A DNA stretch of 6,707 nt, taken from assembly GCA_023443345.1 (NCBI GenBank), contig JAEZUZ010000116.1:1-6707 (forward strand). The letters run 5' to 3'. The DNA is from Bacillota bacterium (GTDB taxonomy: Bacteria > Bacillota > Clostridia > Peptostreptococcales > Acidaminobacteraceae). Both the position numbers and the translations under genes were made by a program. A model generated the notes under the pieces. That model had not been told where the DNA came from. It did not search any database and saw only the letters and a list, made by a program, of their open reading frames with translations. Of the stretch, positions 1 to 5,824 are shown one piece after another. Position 1 is the stretch's first letter. Every line of letters begins with the position of its first letter.

Positions 1-1089
1 GCATACTGCTATGCTAGAGAAAAAGGGTTAACCAATAATATTGCAGCAGCAACAGTTTCAATGGTTTCATTCCTAATTATTACACCACAAGTACATACAA
101 GCTATGTACTAAAGGATAATGCTGAAAAAGTATTTAAAGGTTTCTCTTTTGCAAACTTAGGAACAGCAGGAATTTTCTTAGCGATGATAACAGCTATTAT
201 ATCTGTATCAATTTTCTCTTTTGCAGTTAAGAGAAAGTTAGTTATAAAGCTACCTGAAGGTGTTCCACCGGCAGTTATGAACTCATTTGCAGCTCTAATA
301 CCTGCAGCACTATCAATGATAGCATTCTTTATTTTTGATATTATTGTATCTCACACATCATACGAGTATGCACACAATTTGATATATGAAGTTCTACAGG
401 CACCACTTGTAGGTTTAGGTAAGTTAGCGGCATTTGAGGTAATTTATCAATTCCTATCAACATTATTCTGGTTCTTTGGAATCAATGGACCTGCAGTAAC
501 AAATACAATTTTCTCACCAATTCATAAGGCACTTACACTTGAGAACTATGAAGCAGCTCAAGCTGGTTTAGAGATGACAAATATCTTTACAGCTGGTTTT
601 TCTGATTTCTTCTGTAACTTTGGTGGTGGTGGATCTACACTAGGTCTAGTTATAATGATGGCATTCATGGGCAAGTCTAACAGAATTAAGATGCTAGGTA
701 GACTTTCACTTCCAGCAGGTATATTTGGAATTAATGAGCCAATTATCTTTGGACTTCCAATAGTTCTTAACCCAATAATGATAGTACCATTCTTATTAGC
801 ACCAGTTGCAAATACAGTTATAGCATATATTGCTACAGTTGTAGGAATGATTCCAGTAACATCGGGAGTTCAGCTTCCATGGACAATGCCAATAGGATTC
901 TCTGGATACTTAGTAACAGGAAGCTTTATGGCGGTGGTTCTACAATTTGCTCTATTAGCAATAAATATGTTGATCTACTATCCATTCTTAAAGGTACTAG
1001 ACAAGAAATATTTAGAGGAAGAAAAGCTTAAAGACAGTGAAAAGGATGAGTTAGACGACTTATCATTCGATGATTTAGCATTGGAATAG
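1..1089 (+). CDS. PTS system EIIC permease, lactose/cellobiose family (5'-partial)
   Basis: Membrane channel of a phosphotransferase system, which moves a sugar across the membrane while EIIB phosphorylates it. The frame is open from base 1 with no stop before the ATG at 61, and the residues before that ATG (AYCYAREKGLTNNIAAATVS) read as EIIC sequence. The true start is therefore outside the window. The 362 visible residues compare with roughly 430 for the family, so about 70-90 are missing. Hydrophobic segments lie near window residues 56-75, 94-116, 253-282 and 303-330. The signature GINEPIIFGLPIVLNP (residues 243-258) contains the conserved Glu (E246, codon 736-738). WFFGINGPAV (157-166) is the re-entrant/substrate loop, with Asn where I expect His in many relatives. 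A GGGGSTLGL loop lies at about 208-216. The C-terminal tail is strongly acidic and presumably cytosolic. No EIIA or EIIB is visible; they may lie upstream. Sugar specificity cannot be assigned. Confidence 0.92.
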   Translation, partial: AYCYAREKGLTNNIAAATVSMVSFLIITPQVHTSYVLKDNAEKVFKGFSFANLGTAGIFLAMITAIISVSIFSFAVKRKLVIKLPEGVPPAVMNSFAALIPAALSMIAFFIFDIIVSHTSYEYAHNLIYEVLQAPLVGLGKLAAFEVIYQFLSTLFWFFGINGPAVTNTIFSPIHKALTLENYEAAQAGLEMTNIFTAGFSDFFCNFGGGGSTLGLVIMMAFMGKSNRIKMLGRLSLPAGIFGINEPIIFGLPIVLNPIMIVPFLLAPVANTVIAYIATVVGMIPVTSGVQLPWTMPIGFSGYLVTGSFMAVVLQFALLAINMLIYYPFLKVLDKKYLEEEKLKDSEKDELDDLSFDDLALE

Positions 1090-1090
1090 T

Positions 1091-1612
1091 ATGAAAGTAG
1101 TTTTAATATTTGATCAAGGTTTAGCAGGTGCAGGAGGAAAGACAAATCCTCACCAAGGTTTAGCATTAGAAAAAGGCGGAGTTGGCTCTGCCTTTATGCT
1201 TAAACCACATTTTGAAAAGATAGGTGCCAATATAGTGGCAACTCTATACTGTGGCAACGAATTTTTCCTAGAAAATAAGGAAGAAGTAGTAAAAAAAATG
1301 GCACTGATGGTAAAGAAGATAAATCCAGATATAGTGCTATGTGGACCATGCTTTGACTTTAAAGATTATGCACTTATGAGTGCTATGATAACTAAAGAAA
1401 TTACAGATACATCAGATATAGTTGCTTTAGCTATGATGTCAAAGGAAAATGAAGAAGTAATAAATGAGTATAGAGATAAAATCACTATTTTAAAAATGCC
1501 TAAGAAGGGCGGAACTGGACTTAGTGATAGCTTTGAAGATCTTTCTGATTGGATGTTAAAGAAGTCCAAAAATGAAGATATGTCAGAGATTGAAAAGGAA
1601 ATAAGGTTCTAA
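1091..1612 (+). CDS. Stand-alone GrdB-like N-terminal domain protein (glycine/sarcosine/betaine reductase component B-related)
   Basis: A 173-residue soluble protein. GGVGSAFMLKPHFEK (29-43), ANIVATLYCGNEFF (46-59) and NPDIVLCGPCFDFKDYAL (78-95) follow the pattern of the N-terminal half of GrdB-family reductase subunits, which have an 'IVAT..CGD.YF' stretch and later 'AGPAFNAGRYG'. Full GrdB proteins are about 430 residues with a selenocysteine or cysteine near residue 350. That part is absent: the frame ends at a TAA, not a TGA, and the next frame is an unrelated gene. It is therefore unlikely to be a complete reductase. Cysteines at 54, 84 and 87 are notable, since 84-87 reads CGPC, a thioredoxin-like CxxC. 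The C-terminal end is highly charged. The gene starts 1 nt after the EIIC stop with only a weak GGA upstream, which suggests translational coupling. The function is unknown; a redox or binding accessory role is conjecture. Confidence 0.72.
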   Translation: MKVVLIFDQGLAGAGGKTNPHQGLALEKGGVGSAFMLKPHFEKIGANIVATLYCGNEFFLENKEEVVKKMALMVKKINPDIVLCGPCFDFKDYALMSAMITKEITDTSDIVALAMMSKENEEVINEYRDKITILKMPKKGGTGLSDSFEDLSDWMLKKSKNEDMSEIEKEIRF

Positions 1613-1625
1613 ATTCGGAGATACT

Positions 1626-2621
1626 ATGAAGCCAATAATGGAAGATATTTATAATATTTATTCTGTATCTAGTGCAGAAGTTGAAATAAATAAGTACTTA
1701 AAAGATAAGTACAAAGATGGGGGATTTGAGGTTATTCAAGATAAACTATATTCTATATTTTTAAAGAAAAGTGGAAGTTCAAACAAAAAAGTTATGATTG
1801 GATTTCCCCTTGATGAATATGGACTTATGGTAAGGGAGATAGATAGCGATAATAAAATCAAATTTATCTTGCTTGAAGATGTATCACCCCTGGTATTTAT
1901 CAATCAGAGAGTAAATATAGTTACAAAGGACTATAGCAATATTAAAGCAGTAGTATGCATAGATAGAAAACTTGCTGAAAGCACAAAGACAGATTTTAGT
2001 GTAGATGATCTATATCTAAAGCCTATATGTAGCAGAGAGAAGGCAAAAAGTATCTCTATTGGCGATTTAGTTTCTTTAGAGAGCCCTTTATTAAGAGAAG
2101 ATAACTATTTAGTTGGAAGATCTCTAAATCAAAAAATTTTTCAATATTTAAGTGTTGATCTTTTAGATGAAATATCTAAGAGAGATTACTCATTTGAACT
2201 TTATTTAGGTGGAATATCTCAGTCAACAATTGGCTTTAGGGGAACTAAGACAGCTACATATTTAATTAAACCTGATGTAGCTATTGCTTTAACAGGATTT
2301 GAAGTAAATAGTTCAAAACCAACTGTTAAATTAGGCGATGGAGTTATAGTTGGTCACTATGACAAGCAGATGTTACCTAATAAGAGTTTACTAAATTTTA
2401 TAAGAGATAAATTTTCTACCAAGCCATATGTTGGATTTAGAGGAAATGATGGATCATTTATTCATAAGACCATTGAAGGATCTAAGACAGTATCTATGGG
2501 GATACCAGTTCTAAATTTATCAACTGCAAACGAAATGATTGACATCAACGACTTAAATAACTTAAAAAAATCTATTTTAGAGTTATTGGATCATCTTGAA
2601 GAATATGTCAGGGAGTTGTAA
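1626..2621 (+). CDS. M42 aminopeptidase-like protein, probable catalytically inactive paralogue
   Basis: A 331-residue homologue of M42 (TET/glutamyl aminopeptidase/FrvX-type) metallopeptidases. It aligns along its length with the gene just downstream: PLDEYG (61-66) opposite HIDEVG, SVDDLYL (125-131) opposite SMDDLYL, STIGFRGTKT (200-209) opposite EEPGLRGART, and NDGSFIHK (274-281) opposite TDSGNIHK. The active-site positions are changed: metal His to Pro61, bridging Asp to Asn168, catalytic and metal Glu-Glu to Ser200-Thr201, metal Asp to Ala221, and the final metal His to Ser299. Only the Asp of the first motif (D63) remains. The frame is intact and fold-level residues (Gly, Arg, hydrophobics) are kept, so this looks like a maintained pseudoenzyme rather than a decaying gene. 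GGAG at 1617-1620 supports the ATG at 1626. Because M42 enzymes form dodecameric tetrahedra, it may co-assemble with the active paralogue as a structural or regulatory subunit (inference). Confidence 0.85.
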   Translation: MKPIMEDIYNIYSVSSAEVEINKYLKDKYKDGGFEVIQDKLYSIFLKKSGSSNKKVMIGFPLDEYGLMVREIDSDNKIKFILLEDVSPLVFINQRVNIVTKDYSNIKAVVCIDRKLAESTKTDFSVDDLYLKPICSREKAKSISIGDLVSLESPLLREDNYLVGRSLNQKIFQYLSVDLLDEISKRDYSFELYLGGISQSTIGFRGTKTATYLIKPDVAIALTGFEVNSSKPTVKLGDGVIVGHYDKQMLPNKSLLNFIRDKFSTKPYVGFRGNDGSFIHKTIEGSKTVSMGIPVLNLSTANEMIDINDLNNLKKSILELLDHLEEYVREL

Positions 2622-3676
2622 TGGATCTAAAATTGTATAGACAACTTGCACAAATAGAAGGAATCAGTTCCTTTGAAGAAGAAGTATCTAAATTTTTAGA
2701 AACTCAACTAGACATTGAAAGTAACGATATTTATTATGACAAAATAGGCAGTTTAATTGTAAGAAGAAATTCTAACAAATCTAAACTAAATCTCATGTTT
2801 GCCACTCATATCGATGAAGTAGGTTTTATTGTAAGTGATATAAAGAAGAACTTTCTAAAGTTACAACAAGTAGGATCATTTTGGACACATCTAGTTGTAG
2901 GGCAACTTTATACTTTAGTTACAAGAGATGGTAGAAAGTATAGAGGTATAATTTCTTCTCCTGCTTCTCATGGCCTACCTCAAGAAAAGAGAGACAAGAC
3001 ATTAAGTATGGATGATTTATATCTAGATTTAGGTATTGAAGAAGAAGATATTAAAAATCTAGGTATAGAAATTGGGAATATGGTATGTCCCTATTCACCA
3101 GAAGTCGATACAGCAAATGGAGTTACTTTTATAAGCAAAGCAATAGACAACAGAATTTCTGCATATATCGGGCTTGAAGTGATGAAAGATTTAGAGCTTA
3201 ATAATGCTATGAATTTGAGCTGGGCTTTTACAGTGCAGGAAGAGCCAGGTCTTAGAGGAGCCAGAACCTCTACAGAGATGGTAAAACCACATGTTGGATT
3301 GGCAATAGATACAACTCTTGCTGGAGATGGCGTTTTTGATAAAAATACAGTATCTCTTGGGTCTGGAGTAGTTTTGTCCTATATTGATTCAAACTCTATA
3401 GCTCATAGAGGATTTATGAGGTGGATTGAAGATATATGTATTGAGAACAACATAAAATATCAGTATGCAGTATTTAATAAGGGCGGAACAGATTCTGGAA
3501 ATATACACAAGGCATTTGATGGAGTAATAAATCTATCTCTTGCAATACCTGTAAGATATATGCATACAAACCACACCATAGCTTCTAAAAAAGATGTAGA
3601 TGAGTGCATAAGGCTTGTAAAAGAGATAGTAAGGCGTCTAGATGATCAGGAGTATGAACAACTATGGGAGAATTGA
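2621..3676 (+). CDS. M42 family metallo-aminopeptidase (FrvX/glutamyl aminopeptidase-like)
   Basis: A cytosolic di-metal aminopeptidase that removes N-terminal residues from short peptides. Some relatives were historically called endoglucanase or cellulase M, but the peptidase role is the established one. The whole M42 active site is visible: ATHIDEVGF (61-69; metal H63 and supporting D65), KAIDNR (173-178; bridging D176), VQEEPGLRGA (205-214; catalytic E207 and metal E208), LAIDTT (227-232; metal D230), GGTDSGNIH (288-296), and RYMHT (312-316; metal H315). The length of 351 residues is normal for the family. The start codon overlaps the previous stop by one base (TAATG), with a strong AGGGAG at 2610-2615, so it is translationally coupled to the inactive paralogue. 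A likely TET-type oligomer acts on small peptides. The substrate preference (acidic, neutral or basic) cannot be told from sequence alone. Confidence 0.95.
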   Translation: MDLKLYRQLAQIEGISSFEEEVSKFLETQLDIESNDIYYDKIGSLIVRRNSNKSKLNLMFATHIDEVGFIVSDIKKNFLKLQQVGSFWTHLVVGQLYTLVTRDGRKYRGIISSPASHGLPQEKRDKTLSMDDLYLDLGIEEEDIKNLGIEIGNMVCPYSPEVDTANGVTFISKAIDNRISAYIGLEVMKDLELNNAMNLSWAFTVQEEPGLRGARTSTEMVKPHVGLAIDTTLAGDGVFDKNTVSLGSGVVLSYIDSNSIAHRGFMRWIEDICIENNIKYQYAVFNKGGTDSGNIHKAFDGVINLSLAIPVRYMHTNHTIASKKDVDECIRLVKEIVRRLDDQEYEQLWEN

Positions 3677-4782
3677 CAAAAGAAATTATATTTAAAGAAA
3701 TAGATAGACTAAAGGAAAATCTCATAAGTGACTTAAGAGAAGTGATTCGTATTCCTAGCAAAAGGTCAGAATCTACAGAAGAATATCCTTATGGAGTTGA
3801 GTGTGCAAGGGTTTTAGATAAAGCTCTTGAAATTGCTAAAAGAGAAGGATTTAGTACAAAAAACGTAGACTATCATATGGCCTATGCTTCTATAGGCAAT
3901 TCAGATAATTACATTTGTGCAATGGGGCACTTAGATGTAGTGGAAGAATTATCAGGTTGGGACTATCCTCCTTTTGAAGGAGTAATTGATAATAATAGAA
4001 TGTATGCAAGAGGAGCTTTAGATAATAAAGGACCTATAATGTCTGCTTTCTATGGTCTTATTGCACTTAAAAATTTAGGAGTTGAGTTTAATACTCAATT
4101 TAGAATTGTCTTTGGTTCTAACGAAGAAACAGGTATGAATGACCTAAGATACTATTTAACTAAGGAAAAACCACCTGTATTTGGCTTTACTCCAGATAAT
4201 AAATTCCCTGCAATATATGGAGAGAGAGGTAGAGCTAGAGTAAGTGTTGAAGGAGAATATTCTAAGGTTGAGAAATTTATAAATGAGAAATTATTTATAG
4301 GTGATGCTGTAAAGAATTTAAAGATAGATTTTCAAGATGATGACTTTGGCAGAATGATACTTAGAAATCCTCAATTGTCTAAAAATGAAAATACATATAA
4401 AGTTATTTTTTCACTATCTCTTCCTAGATGTGATATAGAAAAGGTTCTTGAAAATATAAGAAAGAATGCATTTTCTTTAGATGTAAAGTTAGTATCTTAT
4501 GATGATTGCATGCTTAGAGATAAAAATAGCAAATATGTTAAACTTCTAAACTCCATATATAACGAAGTAATGGGTGAAGATAGAGAGCCTACAACTACAA
4601 CGGGAATGACATATGCACATTTTTGTCCAAATTTAATACCATTTGGACCGTCGTTTCCGGGCCAAAATGGAATAGCTCATCTTCCTAATGAGTGGATGGA
4701 TATAGACGATTTAATAAATTGTGCAAAAATATATGCCTATACTTTTTATAGGCTTAATAAAGAAATAGGAGAAAATATATGA
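3664..4782 (+). CDS. M20 family metallopeptidase, PepV/Sapep-like dipeptidase with a reduced lid
   Basis: A di-metal peptidase of the PepV/Sapep branch of M20, which cleaves dipeptides in the cytosol. Motifs in order: MGHLDVV (87-93; metal H89, supporting D91), YARGALDNKGP (114-124; bridging D120), GSNEETG (151-157; catalytic E154, metal E155), FTPDNKFP (175-182; metal D178), LPRCD (253-257; Arg as in the lid substrate contact), TTTGMTYA (311-318) and GIAHLPNEW (336-344; metal H339). The catalytic core is complete, but the total of 372 residues falls about 95 short of the usual 465-470. The shortfall lies in the lid between residues 190 and 285, where no histidine occurs at all, so the lid His that contacts substrate in PepV is missing. 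The ATG at 3664 overlaps the M42 stop by 13 nt, with AGGAG at 3648-3652, a rather long 11 nt away. An in-frame TTG at 3673 is a less likely start. Confidence 0.9.
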   Translation: MGELTKEIIFKEIDRLKENLISDLREVIRIPSKRSESTEEYPYGVECARVLDKALEIAKREGFSTKNVDYHMAYASIGNSDNYICAMGHLDVVEELSGWDYPPFEGVIDNNRMYARGALDNKGPIMSAFYGLIALKNLGVEFNTQFRIVFGSNEETGMNDLRYYLTKEKPPVFGFTPDNKFPAIYGERGRARVSVEGEYSKVEKFINEKLFIGDAVKNLKIDFQDDDFGRMILRNPQLSKNENTYKVIFSLSLPRCDIEKVLENIRKNAFSLDVKLVSYDDCMLRDKNSKYVKLLNSIYNEVMGEDREPTTTTGMTYAHFCPNLIPFGPSFPGQNGIAHLPNEWMDIDDLINCAKIYAYTFYRLNKEIGENI

Positions 4783-5672
4783 AAAGACTTATAAGTTCTA
4801 ACGCTTCAGAAATTCTAAGCTATAGCCCAAGTGAACTTAAGCAAAGTATAAAGGCTAGTGAAGGAAGAACAATTGTAGCAGAGAATGTAGCTGTAAGAGA
4901 ATCTATAATAAAAGATATAACCGGAGCAGAAATTGCAAAGGCATTTGGCGCTGATATGATTCTACTTAATGGTGTAGATGTATTAGATCCACAAATTAAG
5001 GCAATTACAAATCAAAATGATTTTGTAAGAGAGTTAAAGAAATTAGTTGGTAGACCTATAGGTGTTAATTTAGAGCCAGTAGATAGTTCAGCAAACATGA
5101 TGGAAGACACTCTAAAAATATCTAGAGGAAGGACTGTAAATAAAGATAGTTTAGAAATTTTAGATAAACTTGGAATGGATTTCTTATGTTTAACAGGAAA
5201 TCCAGGTACAGGTGTAACTAATAGCTCTATAGAAGAGAGTATAAAGTTAGCTAAAAAGTGCTTTAAAGGGCTTATTATAGCTGGAAAGATGCACTCAGCA
5301 GGAGTAGATGAACCTGTTTGCTCTGAAGAGAGTATAAAAGCATTTATAAATGCAGGTGCAGACATTATTCTTGTTCCTTCAATAGGAACTGTTCCAGGTT
5401 TTGATAAGGAACAATTAAAAGAAGCTGTTAGAGTTGCTCATAAAAATGGTGCACTAGTTATGACAGCTATTGGTACAAGCCAAGAAGGCTCTAGACCAGA
5501 TACAATAAGACAATTTGCTATAGAAAACAAAATTTGTGGAGTAGATATTCAGCATATCGGTGATGCTGGATATGGTGGTTTAGCTCCAGTAGAAAATATT
5601 TTTGAAATAAGTGTAGCAATTAGAGGAATTAGACATACTGTTTCAATGATTGCTAGATCAATAAATAGATAA
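4779..5672 (+). CDS. TIM-barrel-like protein of unknown function (DUF7916-type, PEP phosphonomutase-like)
   Basis: A 297-residue cytosolic protein. It resembles a family often found beside cellobiose-type PTS genes and annotated variously as 'PEP phosphonomutase' or 'haloacid dehalogenase-like'; I recall it as DUF7916, but could not check this. Alternating beta/alpha segments fit a TIM barrel: GRTIVAENV (29-37), AKAFGADMILLNGVDV (53-68), GRPIGVNLEP (91-100), LGMDFLCLTGNPGTGV (131-146), GLIIAGKMHSAG (164-175), AGADIILVPSIGTVPG (192-207), GALVMTAIGTSQEG (224-237) and VDIQHIGDAGYGG (255-267). Glycine-rich loops after the late strands would suit phosphate binding, so a phosphorylated sugar derivative from the PTS is a plausible ligand (inference). 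The start overlaps the M20 stop (ATGA, 4 nt), with AGGAG at 4767-4771 and 7 nt spacing, so it is the last coupled gene of the operon. The reaction is unknown. Confidence 0.8.
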   Translation: MKRLISSNASEILSYSPSELKQSIKASEGRTIVAENVAVRESIIKDITGAEIAKAFGADMILLNGVDVLDPQIKAITNQNDFVRELKKLVGRPIGVNLEPVDSSANMMEDTLKISRGRTVNKDSLEILDKLGMDFLCLTGNPGTGVTNSSIEESIKLAKKCFKGLIIAGKMHSAGVDEPVCSEESIKAFINAGADIILVPSIGTVPGFDKEQLKEAVRVAHKNGALVMTAIGTSQEGSRPDTIRQFAIENKICGVDIQHIGDAGYGGLAPVENIFEISVAIRGIRHTVSMIARSINR

Positions 5673-5697
5673 TAAAACAATTTGTATCCTTTCAAAC

Positions 5698-5724
5698 AAA
5701 AAAGTCAGTTTAACTGGCTTTTTT
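5698..5724 (+). terminator. Rho-independent terminator closing the operon
   Basis: The stem AAAAAAGTCAG (5698-5708) pairs with CTGGCTTTTTT (5714-5724) around a TTTAA loop, with one G-U pair. It is followed by further T-rich sequence and lies 26 nt after the stop of the last operon gene. The A tract on the 5' side means the structure could also stop transcripts from the other strand. Confidence 0.88.
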
Positions 5725-5727
5725 ATT

Positions 5728-5762
5728 TATTTGTACAGTTGATAAATAATGCTGTACAAATA
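5728..5762. promoter_or_regulatory. Twin-palindrome operator candidate upstream of the PRD regulator
   Basis: TATTTGTACAG (5728-5738) and CTGTACAAATA (5752-5762) are perfect 11 bp inverted repeats with a 13 bp spacer. Each arm contains the palindrome TGTACA (5732-5737 and 5753-5758). The two palindromes are exactly 21 bp apart, about two helical turns, so two dimers would bind on the same DNA face. No U tract follows, which argues against a second terminator. It sits between the operon end and the regulator, so control of the regulator gene, possibly by its own product, is the simplest reading. Which protein binds is unknown. Confidence 0.55.
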
Positions 5763-5776
5763 TTGGGATGTAAATA

Positions 5777-5807
5777 AAGACAAAAAGAGTTGATCAGATT
5801 CTATAAT
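5777..5807 (+). promoter_or_regulatory. Weak promoter candidate for the PRD regulator
   Basis: A perfect TATAAT (5802-5807) follows a poor -35 (AAGACA, 5777-5782) with a long 19 bp spacer. Transcription would start near 5814, at the AGGGAG ribosome binding site itself (5814-5819), leaving only about 11 nt of leader. The TATAAT may be chance in such AT-rich DNA, and the real promoter may lie further up, overlapping the inverted repeat. Confidence 0.3.
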
Positions 5808-5824
5808 TTAATTAGGGAGAAGTT

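Noticed and set aside
61..63. ATG at 61 as the start of the permease
   Set aside because: The frame continues upstream to base 1 with EIIC-like residues, and no ribosome binding site precedes the ATG; the N-terminal helices would be missing.
978..1166. Minus-strand open frame of 62 codons
   Set aside because: It lies antisense across the EIIC/GrdB-like junction, is Ser/Leu-rich low-complexity sequence, and is explained by the acidic codons of the sense strand.
1366..1569. Minus-strand open frame of 67 codons
   Set aside because: It lies fully inside the GrdB-like gene, with no recognisable protein features or convincing ribosome binding site; it is a shadow frame.
1600..1630. Possible selenocysteine readthrough extending the GrdB-like protein
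   Set aside because: The stop is TAA, not TGA, and the following frame starts a clear M42-like gene with its own GGAG site.
1626..2621. Calling the first M42 gene a pseudogene
   Set aside because: The frame is uninterrupted, full length and translationally coupled, and fold residues are kept; only active-site residues are changed, which fits a maintained pseudoenzyme better.
5012..5365. Minus-strand open frame of 117 codons
   Set aside because: It lies fully inside the well-supported TIM-barrel-like gene, and its translation shows no family resemblance.
5728..5762. Second terminator or antiterminator hairpin
   Set aside because: The inverted repeat could fold as RNA, but it is followed by TTGGGATG rather than a U tract, and the nested palindromes with 21 bp spacing fit a DNA-binding site better.
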